Assembly (NCBI RefSeq): GCF_000428845.1
Contig: NZ_AUAS01000018.1
Location: 35,699 to 99,698, forward strand
DNA from: Dyadobacter alkalitolerans DSM 23607
GTDB lineage: Bacteria > Bacteroidota > Bacteroidia > Cytophagales > Spirosomataceae
DNA: 64,000 nt
Reading direction: 5' to 3'
Position 1 is the stretch's first letter. The number at the start of each line of letters is the position of its first letter. Below, in pieces: positions 46,031 through 55,408 of the stretch. The position numbers and the translations under genes were made by a program. Below the pieces are notes generated by a model. It ran no database searches, was not told the DNA's origin, and saw nothing but the letters and a program-made list of their open reading frames with translations.

Positions 46031-47320
46031 TTATTTAGCCAATGTTTCAGATTCCCAACCCGCCGCGCTGATCCCGTTCAGGTCCCAGACGATCTTACCT
46101 GCCCGGATGGTCAGCTCTGCTTCCAGTTTCTTGTCTCCTTTGAGTTTTAATTTTCGGGTGTCTAAAAAACCAAAATCTCCTTTTCTCAGATTAAACACAG
46201 CAATATCCGCCTCAGAACCAACGGATAATGTTCCCAGATCCGGGCGTTTGATAACTTGTGCGGGATTCCATGTTGCTCGCAGAATGGCATCCGGAAGCGT
46301 CATTCCCATGTTAAGAAATTTGGAAATTACATTGTCCAGGCCTTTCATAGCGCCGTTCATGCTGTCGGTATGCAAGTCAGTGCTGATCACATTGGGCTTA
46401 AACCCCTGTTGCATCGAAGGGATCGCCTGCCGCCACGCAAATGCACCGCCGCCATGCCCGACATCGAAAATCAGCCCGTTCTTTTGTGCTTCGAAAACGA
46501 ATGATTTTACCTTTCCATTTTCATCAACCACTGTTTCGCGGTTTGCAGGGCCGTGAGAAAATGTATGCGTGAAAATGTCGCCTGGACGAAGATATTCCTT
46601 GAATAACTTTTCAATGGATAAGGGCGGCTGATGTTCGCCAAAATCAACCATAACCGGCACATTGGCCAGTTTTCCGGCCTCAACCGCGGCTTTCACCTGG
46701 GCATAGTCGCCCCAGTAATGTGCCGCTTTTACACCTACAATGATCTTCGGAAAAAGCCTTTGGATCATGTTGGCGGCCATAACAGGGTTCATATCGGTAA
46801 GATCCTGCTCTTCATAACGGCTGGCCATGCCCGTCCCTACAATGTTGAGCAATGCCAGGACGCGCGTTTGCGCTTTATCGATTGTCTGTGCTTTGAAAGT
46901 CCGGAAGTTGCGCCAGCCGGATGAGCCTGCATCCACAACCGTTGTGATCCCGGCGCGAAAAGTAAAGCCGTCGGGCGGCAGGCTGGTGGAGGCATTGGCA
47001 ATGTAGGCATCGGGCACAGTTCCGGCAAAAACGTGCGCGTGCATATCGATCAGCCCCGGCGTTACATAAAATCCTTTTACATCAACCGTCTTTTTTGCTT
47101 CCGAAGCTGGAATGTTACTGGCTAGGCGGACGATTTTTCCGCCTGAAACAGCGACATCCATTGCGGCATCAATGTTGTTTTTGGGATCAATGACGTGCCC
47201 GCCTTTCAGCAGGAGGTCAATTTCCTGGGCATTGGTAAAATAAGGAGAGAATAGAAACAGCAGGGAACACAGGAACCCGGCAACGCGTCCGGCGTTCTTT
47301 GCATGTGTGCAAGCCAACAT
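46031..47320 (-). CDS. Exported amidohydrolase/deacetylase family metallohydrolase (paralog 1)
   Basis: A 429-residue amidohydrolase with a signal peptide ending near YFTNAQ. Metal motifs: LIDMHAHVF (HxH), VGVKAAHYWG (Lys), FGEHQPP (His), THTFSH (His) and STDLHTDS (Asp). Order and spacing match its neighbour, so the two arose by tandem duplication and have since diverged. The substrates of this family are often N-acyl amino acids or cyclic amides; here unknown. It is first in an operon with its paralog and the cytochrome-linked dehydrogenase. Confidence 0.85.
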   Translation of the reverse strand: MLACTHAKNAGRVAGFLCSLLFLFSPYFTNAQEIDLLLKGGHVIDPKNNIDAAMDVAVSGGKIVRLASNIPASEAKKTVDVKGFYVTPGLIDMHAHVFAGTVPDAYIANASTSLPPDGFTFRAGITTVVDAGSSGWRNFRTFKAQTIDKAQTRVLALLNIVGTGMASRYEEQDLTDMNPVMAANMIQRLFPKIIVGVKAAHYWGDYAQVKAAVEAGKLANVPVMVDFGEHQPPLSIEKLFKEYLRPGDIFTHTFSHGPANRETVVDENGKVKSFVFEAQKNGLIFDVGHGGGAFAWRQAIPSMQQGFKPNVISTDLHTDSMNGAMKGLDNVISKFLNMGMTLPDAILRATWNPAQVIKRPDLGTLSVGSEADIAVFNLRKGDFGFLDTRKLKLKGDKKLEAELTIRAGKIVWDLNGISAAGWESETLAK

Positions 47321-47411
47321 TTGTTAAGAGTTTAGATCTGAATTGTATTCATATACAAGACAATAAGGGCAAAATATTACTTCAAAAGATTTGAAACTTT
47401 GCGCTTAACGG

Positions 47412-47441
47412 GCAAAAAAGAAAGGCGCATCGCTGCGCCTT
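47412..47441 (-). terminator. Rho-independent terminator of the DKNYY gene
   Basis: A perfect 8-bp stem (AAGGCGCA at 47422-47429, TGCGCCTT at 47434-47441) with a TCGC loop is followed on the minus strand by TTTCTTTTTT. It lies 40 bp after the DKNYY-protein stop codon. Confidence 0.8.
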
Positions 47442-47480
47442 ATGTGTATAGTTGGGTAACTGAAAAAAGATTATCAGAGA

Positions 47481-48233
47481 TTAGAAGTTTAAAGCTTCGT
47501 AAGTGGATGGCTCACATTCTGTCAGCTGTGAGCCACGCCAGTAAACATGCTTATTATCCAGGCTGTAATACTGATTGATCACCTGAAAACTTGCCGGATC
47601 TGCGCCCTCAATGATTTTAAGAGATGCAGAACCCATTAAATAAACATGGACCGCATCTCTCGAATAACCGTGCCTCAACGCTTCAAAAGAATCTACATCG
47701 GGATCATCCAACCGGACGCCATTAACAAAAATACTGTGCTTGTCCCGGAAATAAGTAAAGCCATCCACTTTCGCAATTAACTGAAAGTGAGATGCGTAAT
47801 GAGAAATAACCCGATCAGCATAGTAGATACATCTGCTGTCTTTTGACAAATGCCTATCTATTTTAACAAAGTGATCGGGATCGTCGGAAACGATTTTGTA
47901 AGCTGTGTAAATGTGATTGCAATCTCTGCCCGAAGCATATCCGAGCACAACAAATGAGCAAGGATCAGCACCGGGGATTGCTTTTCCTTTATAGTAAACA
48001 AACTTTTCATCGACGGCAAAATGTCTGATCGATGGCAATTTCGAGAAAGTGTTATCTAAAATTTGAAACGATTTTACATCGGCGCCTGCCACCAGGTTCA
48101 GCTTAGAAGTCAATTGATTTCCGAAGTAATAAACAGCGTTTTTTCTGATATGATATCCCGGCTCATTGAAAAACACACTTGCAAATTTTCCATGGTTGGT
48201 AAGGCGGGAAGTCAGGGCATTCATGTTGATCAT
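47481..48233 (-). CDS. DKNYY-repeat protein
   Basis: A 250-residue protein built of about six related repeats of roughly 35-40 residues, each with the pattern D-x-x-x-V/I-Y-Y/F-x-G-x-x-I/L followed by A-D-P/x-x-S-F (e.g. DEKFVYYKGKAIPGADPCSF and DNKHVYWRGSQL). This is the DKNYY family. The repeats suggest a beta-rich, possibly binding or structural protein. No signal peptide was seen. It stands alone with its own terminator. Translation may start at the first or fourth codon (MINMNAL). Confidence 0.8.
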   Translation of the reverse strand: MINMNALTSRLTNHGKFASVFFNEPGYHIRKNAVYYFGNQLTSKLNLVAGADVKSFQILDNTFSKLPSIRHFAVDEKFVYYKGKAIPGADPCSFVVLGYASGRDCNHIYTAYKIVSDDPDHFVKIDRHLSKDSRCIYYADRVISHYASHFQLIAKVDGFTYFRDKHSIFVNGVRLDDPDVDSFEALRHGYSRDAVHVYLMGSASLKIIEGADPASFQVINQYYSLDNKHVYWRGSQLTECEPSTYEALNF

Positions 48234-48443
48234 AACGAACGTTGATTAGGATAATTCCTTATTTTTCACGGCTAATTGCTTTATTGCGGAATAAAGTTGG
48301 CTTACCCGGCATCAAATTTCAAAACCAAAGAGGGAACGGTCGCTTCTGGCTATTTAACGGTGAACGGTTAGTATATGAGCCGCCGTTAATCAGCTACTTC
48401 ACATTAATACAATCTTATTTCAAAGAAATAATCCGGTTGGAGC

Positions 48444-51400
48444 ATGCGTCAGAGATTTATCTTTTTACTTGCTTTTTGTCTGAGTCCAATGTTGCTTTTC
48501 GGGCAGACGATTTTTCAGAATATCAAGTGGCAGGACGGTCTTAGTGCGAAGCAAGTGCGTTGCCTTTATAAGGACGATACAGGATTTCTCTGGATTGGAA
48601 CCAACAATGGCCTTAACCGGTACGACGGGGCCGTTGTAAAGCAATACAAGCATGGCCCCAAACAGAAAAATCTCCTTATTAATGCCATACAACCGCTGGG
48701 CAAGGGAGATACGCTCATCCTGGGATTATTGAACGGCGTAATGCTGTTCAATGTGAGCTCAGGTTCGTTTTCCAAAGACAGCCGGTTCTCCGCCCTGGAC
48801 AAAGAATCGATTGTAACCATTAAGACGGATAATGTCGGGCGCCTTTGGATTGGCACTTCCAACAGGATCTACGTTTATGAAAAAGGGAAATTACTTCCTC
48901 TTGCCGCCATTGTCCCGTCGGCAGCGACCATGTTCGCCGTACCGGACTATTTTCTTTCCGGCATGGTTTGGGACACGACCAGAAACGGCTTCTGGATTGT
49001 AGGCAGCAAGCCCTATTTTATCGACACCAGAAAAAAAGCAATTTACCATCAACAAAACAATGTTCTGCGTTCACCCATATTTGACTTGAAATATGTAAAT
49101 GCGCTCGCTGTTGACAGCAAAGGCGACATTTGGTACGGATGCGACGACAACCTGACGCTTAATTACTGGAATGTTAGAAAGGGCTCCGTGCAAAGCTTCC
49201 CTGAGCTCGACGGCAATAAGATCAGCGATGGGATCAACCATTTATTTATAGACCATAAGGACCGGCTATGGATCTCGACATGGTTGTTTGCGGCTTATAT
49301 AAAGGAACGCGGACAACCGATCAAGAAGATTGAGTATGACCAAAACCTTCCTTACTGCATTGGTTATGGGCATTTCCGGGACGCAATTACGGACAAGGAA
49401 GGAAATGTATGGCTGGGAACGATCAATGGTGTCAGTAAAAGTCAATCACAATATCCGTTGCAGGCGATATACCAGTTGCCAAATTTCAAATTTTTTCTTG
49501 AAACCGGTTTCGCTCACGCTAACTCCATTACGGTTGATAAAAACCTGGTGATGGCGTGCAAGGAGGATGGGGCTATTGCTTATCATACCGATAACCGCAC
49601 TTATCAGCGCTACACAGTCACGGACGGAGACTTGCGAAGAAACCGGTTCGTAATGTGCACCAAAGCGAAAGATGCCTGGTGGTTTGTAGGAGACGCCGGC
49701 GTGCACGTGCTGCATAACGGGAGCGATAAACTGGTGAAGTTTACAGACATAAAAAAAGGAACGCCCAACCGCTACGCAAACTTTGTTTTTACAGATCATA
49801 AAGGAAATATCTGGTTCCAGATCCTGGAAGACGCCATTTACCGCCACGATCCGGTAACTAAGAAAACCACGCGCTATGACGGAACTGATAGTCGTTTTGG
49901 GTTATTTGCGTTTAAAAATTGCCCGAGTTCTTTGCAGCTGAGCAACACCGATATCTTGTTTTCACTGCCTGGAAGCGGACTTCTGAAATTCGATTACCAG
50001 AAAGAGTTCTTTTCTATTTTACCCAATAAAGAACTCGCTAATGCACAGGTCCTGAAACTTGCCGAAGATAAAAAAGGCAACATATGGACCGCCGTGAGTG
50101 GCAAAGGGCTCGTGAAGATAAGTCGTGACGGCACACCGCTGGACAGTATCGACAGCAGGACCGGCCTGTTCTATGATTATTTATCCAGCATTGCCATTGA
50201 TTCGCGCGGCGCGGTTTGGGGATCCAGCAGGGAGGGGCTTATGTTTTTCAACCCGGATACACGCGCTGTGACGAAAGTTGAGATCGACCTTGGCAAAACA
50301 TTGCAGGATTATTATAACAACCTCACATTCGCGAACGGTAAAATCTATGCGGTAATGCTGGACCATATCCTGCTAATAGATCCTTTCAGCTTTGCCGGCG
50401 TGCCGGTAAAACAGCCGCCTTTTATCACTTCCATTAAGGTCTTTGGTCAGGAAAAGCTGGGATTTGAAAAAGGGGGTGTCCTGGAACTGGCCCCGGATGA
50501 GGACTTTATTACATTTCAATATGCTTCACTAAGTCACCGCGATATCCCGGCCCTGCAATACAGTTACCAGCTGGAAGGCATTGACGGAAACTGGGTGAAT
50601 GCGGGCAGGGCGATTACGGCTACATACACCAATCTTTTGCCGGGGAAATATCTGTTCAAAGTCCGGAGCACCGATGAATTCGGCAGATGGATGACAAAAA
50701 TCCAGAAGCTGCAAGTGGTTGTAAGACCTAACTGGTGGCAAACCTGGTGGTTCAGAACGATATGCCTGATCCTGGCGGCTGTGACGCTGTTTTTTGTTTA
50801 TCAGGCTTACAGTCAGCGTAAGAAGCAAAAAGTCCAGAGTGAGCAAAAAGAATTAATGTTGCTAAAAATCAGCAAGATGCTTGCCGAAAGCCAGCTGATG
50901 GCGTTAAGGGCACAAATGAACCCGCATTTTATCTTCAACTGCCTCAACAGCATTCAGGAATGCATTGTAACCGGGAAATATCCGCAGGCAAGCACTTACC
51001 TCAATAAGTTTTCCAAGCTGTTCAGGATGGTTTTGCGAAACTCGGGGAAAGACCTTATTCCTATTACACAAGAGCGCCAGGTCCTGGAACTGTATCTTGA
51101 ACTGGAATTGATGCGTTTTGAAGGGAATTTCACCTACGAGATCATTATGGACCCCGAGCTGGAAGAGGAGGACGTTGCACTACCCTCGATGCTCTTACAG
51201 CCTTATGTGGAAAATGCGCTTTGGCACGGCCTGCTGCATAAAGACGACGACCGCAAGCTGCTCATTGAATTCAGGCTGGTTAATGAGGACGTTTTCATTT
51301 GCAGGATACAGGACAACGGCATTGGACGAAAGAAATCATTTGAATTAAAATCGCAAAGTATCAAATACAAAAGTCACGATTCGCAGGGGTTAAGCATCAC

Positions 51401-51536
51401 GCAAGACCGCATCGACCTGATCAACAAACAGGGAAACCATGCGGTGCTTAACATCGAAGACCTTTACGACGAAAACGGCGAAGCCACCGGCACACTGGTG
51501 GAAATTGAACTATCAACGTATCTCAACAATGTATAA
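48444..51536 (+). CDS. Propeller-domain sensor histidine kinase (LytS-type)
   Basis: A 1030-residue sensor kinase. A signal peptide (MRQRFIFLLAFCLSPMLLFG) is followed by about 14 Reg_prop two-component propeller blades (e.g. DDTGFLWIGTNNGLNRYDG) over residues 25-690. A Y_Y_Y domain (about 690-765; LQYSYQLEGIDGNW) precedes one membrane segment near 770-790 and a His_kinase domain with H828 in QMNPHFIFNCLNSIQ and an ATPase N-box (PYVENALWHGLLHK). It probably senses a periplasmic sugar or oligosaccharide. Eight bases separate it from a LytTR regulator, its likely partner. Confidence 0.92.
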   Translation: MRQRFIFLLAFCLSPMLLFGQTIFQNIKWQDGLSAKQVRCLYKDDTGFLWIGTNNGLNRYDGAVVKQYKHGPKQKNLLINAIQPLGKGDTLILGLLNGVMLFNVSSGSFSKDSRFSALDKESIVTIKTDNVGRLWIGTSNRIYVYEKGKLLPLAAIVPSAATMFAVPDYFLSGMVWDTTRNGFWIVGSKPYFIDTRKKAIYHQQNNVLRSPIFDLKYVNALAVDSKGDIWYGCDDNLTLNYWNVRKGSVQSFPELDGNKISDGINHLFIDHKDRLWISTWLFAAYIKERGQPIKKIEYDQNLPYCIGYGHFRDAITDKEGNVWLGTINGVSKSQSQYPLQAIYQLPNFKFFLETGFAHANSITVDKNLVMACKEDGAIAYHTDNRTYQRYTVTDGDLRRNRFVMCTKAKDAWWFVGDAGVHVLHNGSDKLVKFTDIKKGTPNRYANFVFTDHKGNIWFQILEDAIYRHDPVTKKTTRYDGTDSRFGLFAFKNCPSSLQLSNTDILFSLPGSGLLKFDYQKEFFSILPNKELANAQVLKLAEDKKGNIWTAVSGKGLVKISRDGTPLDSIDSRTGLFYDYLSSIAIDSRGAVWGSSREGLMFFNPDTRAVTKVEIDLGKTLQDYYNNLTFANGKIYAVMLDHILLIDPFSFAGVPVKQPPFITSIKVFGQEKLGFEKGGVLELAPDEDFITFQYASLSHRDIPALQYSYQLEGIDGNWVNAGRAITATYTNLLPGKYLFKVRSTDEFGRWMTKIQKLQVVVRPNWWQTWWFRTICLILAAVTLFFVYQAYSQRKKQKVQSEQKELMLLKISKMLAESQLMALRAQMNPHFIFNCLNSIQECIVTGKYPQASTYLNKFSKLFRMVLRNSGKDLIPITQERQVLELYLELELMRFEGNFTYEIIMDPELEEEDVALPSMLLQPYVENALWHGLLHKDDDRKLLIEFRLVNEDVFICRIQDNGIGRKKSFELKSQSIKYKSHDSQGLSITQDRIDLINKQGNHAVLNIEDLYDENGEATGTLVEIELSTYLNNV

Positions 51537-51544
51537 TCAAGAAA

Positions 51545-52297
51545 ATGATTAAAGCGCTGATTATTGACGACGAACCCAAAGCACGCACTGTGCTTAAATA
51601 TTATATTGAAAGTTTTGTTGAGGAGATCACGGAAGTCAGGCAAGCGGAGTCCGTGGACCAGGCACTCGAAATCCTGCGGTATTTCACTCCCGGGATCGTA
51701 TTTCTGGATGTGGAAATGCCCAAGCGTAATGGTTTTGATTTTTTGCGTGCACTGGTAAACCCGTCATTCGAGGTCATCTTCACAACTGCTTACAATCAGT
51801 ATGCGGTTCAGGCGATCCGGTTTAGTGCACTGGATTATCTGCTCAAACCCGTAGACCCCGACGAGCTCAGGTATGCGGTAGACAGATATCTGAAAATGCA
51901 GATGCCCGATGCCAAAAGCAACCTGATCTTATATGATAACCTCGTTCAGAATATTGGTAAAAGCGAAACCAAAGATTTCCGGCTTGCCATTCCATCAAAG
52001 GACGGCGTGCTGTTTCTGACATTGGAACAAATCATACGCATGCAGGGAGATGGTAATTATACATTTATCCACACCACCCACAAAAAGCCCATTGTCACCA
52101 GCAAAACACTGAAATACTTTGATGAAATGCTGGAAGAATTCGGTTTTATCCGCACCCACAAATCACATTTGGTAAACCCCAGACACATTTCCCAGATGAG
52201 CCATGACCACGGATACATTGTGGTAAGCGACGGCACCGAGGTGGAAATATCCCGCAGGAAGAAAGTGGAAGTGGTCAGATTATTGAAACTCAGATAA
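51545..52297 (+). CDS. LytTR-family response regulator
   Basis: A 250-residue regulator: a receiver domain with phospho-acceptor D55 (GIVFLDVEMPKRNG) and K in DYLLKPVDPDELRYAV, then a LytTR DNA-binding domain (about 140-250; MQGDGNYTFIHTTHKKPIVTSKTLK and FIRTHKSHLVNPRHI). It is partnered with the preceding propeller kinase. Downstream it has a terminator-like hairpin at 52463. Confidence 0.92.
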   Translation: MIKALIIDDEPKARTVLKYYIESFVEEITEVRQAESVDQALEILRYFTPGIVFLDVEMPKRNGFDFLRALVNPSFEVIFTTAYNQYAVQAIRFSALDYLLKPVDPDELRYAVDRYLKMQMPDAKSNLILYDNLVQNIGKSETKDFRLAIPSKDGVLFLTLEQIIRMQGDGNYTFIHTTHKKPIVTSKTLKYFDEMLEEFGFIRTHKSHLVNPRHISQMSHDHGYIVVSDGTEVEISRRKKVEVVRLLKLR

Positions 52298-52462
52298 TGT
52301 CAACGACATTTATTCTTCGCTATGTTTGCAAGTGGATTAATGCGGCTTCATGACCGTTAATTTTTTCATTCCCACCGGAGGCTGGTTGGTTTTTCATCGT
52401 TGCATGTGCGTTGCTATATTCAGGCAGTTTTGATGACTAATTAAACGGTTTAGGTGTTCAGT

Positions 52463-52497
52463 CCGAATGTTGGGAATCCCGGCATTCGGCTTTTTTT
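52463..52497 (+). terminator. Rho-independent terminator after the LytTR regulator
   Basis: Arms starting at 52463 and ending at 52489 pair over about 12 bp (CCGAATG with CATTCGG, extended inward through two G-T pairs and GGG/CCC). Seven T residues follow (52491-52497). It ends about 20 bp before the next gene's promoter. Confidence 0.7.
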
Positions 52498-52515
52498 AGT
52501 TTACCAGGCACGACG

Positions 52516-52523
52516 TATATTTG
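52516..52523 (+). promoter_or_regulatory. Candidate -7 box overlapping a false TTG start
   Basis: TATATTTG matches TAnnTTTG exactly. A TTG reading start at 52521 would lie inside this box, so translation must begin further downstream (GTG at 52545). No exact -33 TTG is visible because the terminator T-tract occupies that area. Confidence 0.4.
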
Positions 52524-52544
52524 CTAAATGTTAGCCAGTCAATT

Positions 52545-53885
52545 GTGAATAAGTATAGCAAGAATAGTCTTCTAATAGGATTTTCTACCCTAGCTCTAAT
52601 CATCCCTCGCTTGTATTATGTGGAACGGTTTGCCGTTTCATTGCCATTTTGGGATCAATGGGATGCTGAATGGCTTGGCTTACTTAAACCGTGGATCGAG
52701 GGAAAATTACAATTTCAGGACCTCTTCATTGCACACAATGAACATCGCATCCTGCCTACGCGCATCATGACCTTGTTCACTTTCTGGCTGACCGGATCCT
52801 GGAACAACATTGTCGAAGCACGTTTTAATATTCTGTTTGGTGCGTCAACGCCCTTACTTTTTATCTGGACCCTCGCCCGGACCGAAAAAATAACCGGATT
52901 AAAATGGCTGATCATTGCCGTTATCATTGCAGGCGGATCACTTCCTTTTTCGTGGGAAAATTTCCTGATTGGTTTCCAGAGCCAGTTTTACTTTGTTAAC
53001 CTATTTACACTCGCATCACTGATTATTGCCGCCCATTTTCACAATAGAAGCTGGTCCGTCTGGGTGATCTTATTTTTGAGCCTGATCAGCATTTTAACAT
53101 TGGCCTCGGGCCTGTTAACGCCTCTTGCTGTAATCGCTGTTTATCTCGCACGGGCTTACTTTCAACGCTTATTAAGTGCAAAGACAGCCTTATTAATGAT
53201 CATTCTGTTTGCAATGGCAGTTTCGGCTTACTTCACAATGCCCCGTGTTGAAGGACATTATATTTTACATGCCACCACGTTTTCAGAGTTCATATCCACG
53301 ATGCTTCGCCTTATGGGCTGGCCTTTGCGCGGCAGCAAATTGTTTATTGGTGTCATGTGGCTGCCGGGCTTATTTTTTGTCTCCCGCATGCTTTTCCTGC
53401 GCAAACAGATAGGCAAAACCGACTTGTTAATGTTTGGCTGCCTCGCATGGACCGCCATGCAAATCGTCGCACTCGCTTACGGCCGCGGGCACGATTCCAT
53501 ACATATGCCGCCACGCTATGCAGAAGTCCTCTTGCTGGGTCTGGCGGCGAACAGCTGGTTTGTGTTAAGGCTTACGAGTATACAGGGCAAGCCCGTGGTC
53601 AGAAAGGCCGTTTGGGGTGTAGCAGCAGCATTTTTCGTAGCCGTATTTTTCAGCTACATCCAACGGTCCGTATTGGATTTCAGAGTGTTGAAGGAAGAAC
53701 GTGCAAGGCGATTGACCCAAACAGAAAATGTCCGCAATTATCTGGCTACAAAGGATTTTTCTACAATAAATAAGCCGGGTTTTCAAATCCCTTATCCTGA
53801 TCCGAAAAGGTTGCAAATGATCCTTAATGACTCTACTTTGCAAGAAGTCCTGGTTATCGGGAATAAGGTCCCACCTAAAAAATAG
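52545..53885 (+). CDS. Polytopic membrane protein, possible glycosyltransferase
   Basis: A protein of 446 residues with about ten membrane segments. The start was placed at a GTG because the upstream TTG falls within the promoter box. An N-terminal loop after the first segment carries acidic residues (FWDQWDAEWLGL) like the catalytic loop of GT-C membrane glycosyltransferases. The remainder has no recognised motif. Its neighbour on the other strand is a GT92-like glycosyltransferase, which makes a carbohydrate role plausible but unproven. It ends six bases from that convergent gene. Confidence 0.55.
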   Translation: MNKYSKNSLLIGFSTLALIIPRLYYVERFAVSLPFWDQWDAEWLGLLKPWIEGKLQFQDLFIAHNEHRILPTRIMTLFTFWLTGSWNNIVEARFNILFGASTPLLFIWTLARTEKITGLKWLIIAVIIAGGSLPFSWENFLIGFQSQFYFVNLFTLASLIIAAHFHNRSWSVWVILFLSLISILTLASGLLTPLAVIAVYLARAYFQRLLSAKTALLMIILFAMAVSAYFTMPRVEGHYILHATTFSEFISTMLRLMGWPLRGSKLFIGVMWLPGLFFVSRMLFLRKQIGKTDLLMFGCLAWTAMQIVALAYGRGHDSIHMPPRYAEVLLLGLAANSWFVLRLTSIQGKPVVRKAVWGVAAAFFVAVFFSYIQRSVLDFRVLKEERARRLTQTENVRNYLATKDFSTINKPGFQIPYPDPKRLQMILNDSTLQEVLVIGNKVPPKK

Positions 53886-53891
53886 GGCTTA

Positions 53892-54752
53892 TCAATTCAC
53901 GCTGTTATTTAATTTTTCCAGGACTTTCAATATCGTGGTATCCTCAATTACGTTCGCCTGGATATCGTGGTTGTGAAATTCTTCCAGTTTCCGCTTACGC
54001 TTGGTATCGCTGATTCCTCTTTCAACCTTTTCATGGTATTCCTCCAATGAGCGGCAGTAGTAATGATTGAGCTGGATTTTATCCACGCTTACATCCGCAG
54101 TCGCGCCATCAATGGCAGTGTTGTGCTCATTAACACAAAAATATCCGGGTTTATAATGAAAGCAGTGCGACTTATAGGCCGATTTCACAAATCGGGGCTG
54201 CACAATGCTTTTAATATGCCTATTGGGCGGGAAAGTAACATCCGAGCGTTTTGTAAAATTCTCCAGCTGTGGTCCACCCGGCTTTTGAACATGTCCATTG
54301 GAGCCGAAAATCAGCCAGGAAACCCCTAACCCACCGTAATTTTCATAGTCTTTCAAAAATTCCGGCAGGTTTGAACTTGCTGTTTTTGGGACAATAAATT
54401 CGTCAATATCAATGAAGCCGATCCAGGTGGAAGAACCGCCGAATCTGTCGAGACAATGCTGGTATGCCTTAACATGTTTGTTTTTTCCCGGCATATCAAT
54501 CACCGTAACATCAGCCGGAGCATTAATGGCTGCTAATGCAGTACGAATCGGCACTTTACTACCATTGTCATAGATATAAAAATGCTGGACACCAATTTTG
54601 CGATGATACCCGATCCACTCTTCCAGATAGTTGTTTTCGTCCTTAACGATACAACAAAGGGACAAATCATATTGATGAGCCTGCGGATGCTGATCGGCTC
54701 CCCGAAATTTTGAAATCAGTTTTTTTATTGAAAACATAAAGGACTTGAACAC
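53892..54752 (-). CDS. Glycosyltransferase family 92-like (Glyco_tranf_2_4) protein
   Basis: A 286-residue GT-A-like enzyme. It starts after a short basic segment, with CCIVKDENNYLEEWIGYHRKIGVQHFYIYDNGS (residues about 31-63), the signature of the Glyco_tranf_2_4/GT92 group. A DxD-type motif follows in GFIDIDEFIVPK. C-terminal NHYYCRSLEEYHEKVERG is also typical. It should transfer a sugar to a glycan or lipid. It lies convergent with a polytopic membrane protein gene and has no close same-strand partner. Confidence 0.82.
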   Translation of the reverse strand: MFKSFMFSIKKLISKFRGADQHPQAHQYDLSLCCIVKDENNYLEEWIGYHRKIGVQHFYIYDNGSKVPIRTALAAINAPADVTVIDMPGKNKHVKAYQHCLDRFGGSSTWIGFIDIDEFIVPKTASSNLPEFLKDYENYGGLGVSWLIFGSNGHVQKPGGPQLENFTKRSDVTFPPNRHIKSIVQPRFVKSAYKSHCFHYKPGYFCVNEHNTAIDGATADVSVDKIQLNHYYCRSLEEYHEKVERGISDTKRKRKLEEFHNHDIQANVIEDTTILKVLEKLNNSVN

Positions 54753-54801
54753 AGTAATGCTTCAAATTTATACATTATCAATGAAGCCGCACGCGCTTAA
54801 A

Positions 54802-55239
54802 CTATTTAACCACCTCACTGACCAGAATGACCGGGCTGATATTGGTATATTTTGGAAAATCCGCACGAATGGCGTCTCTATTAGGACCGATCGCAGCCTG
54901 GTAGTCGCTCAGGCTTTTTACATAAAACGTACCGATAGCCATGAAAGGCAATGGCTGGTTGGGAATGCCGCTCGCGATGCCTTTCTCAATCGTGTATTTT
55001 ACCAAATTTGAGCCTAAAAACCCTGCAACCATCGGCATGTGCTTGATTTCATAATAGTCCATATCAAAGGTTTTGCCTTCCGCATAAGGATACATCACGC
55101 ATACTTTGGTCAGACCTTTCTCCGCCACAGCCGTGCTTGGCTTTTCCTGTGCAAAAGCGGTGAAACAAATTGAATTGCTGCAAGCGGACGAGCGGATTGG
55201 GACGGCGATCACATACAAGTGTGCCTTGAAAAGCCTCAA
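54802..55239 (-). CDS. EthD-family protein, N-terminus probably truncated
   Basis: The last about 100 residues are a complete EthD domain (ferredoxin-like dimer): KVCVMYPYAEGKTFDMDYY, KHMPMVAGF, and an FPKYTNISPVILVSEVV end. The upstream part should be a signal peptide: NSICFTAFAQEKP looks like the tail of one, but the preceding residues are not hydrophobic and the only start available is a distant TTG. The 5' end therefore appears lost, probably near 55,200, at the border of the decayed mobilizable element. EthD proteins assist degradation of ethers or polycyclic compounds or are oxygenase-like dimers; role here unknown. Possibly nonfunctional. Confidence 0.6.
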   Translation of the reverse strand: MRLFKAHLYVIAVPIRSSACSNSICFTAFAQEKPSTAVAEKGLTKVCVMYPYAEGKTFDMDYYEIKHMPMVAGFLGSNLVKYTIEKGIASGIPNQPLPFMAIGTFYVKSLSDYQAAIGPNRDAIRADFPKYTNISPVILVSEVVK

Positions 55240-55408
55240 AAGCTTCTATCCTAGAAGAAATTACCTTTAGAAAGCATTACCGTAAAGTTCCTTCAAAACT
55301 ATGAGCGGTAGATGCTTGACAACAATAACAGTTTTGACTACGGTTGGCTTCTATCTTTGGAATCTTTGTGCGATTATAAATTCGCTGATTGATAACAACA
55401 AGCAACAA

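Noticed and set aside
52521..52544. TTG start for the membrane protein
   Set aside because: The TTG lies inside a TATATTTG promoter box, so it would not be in the transcript.
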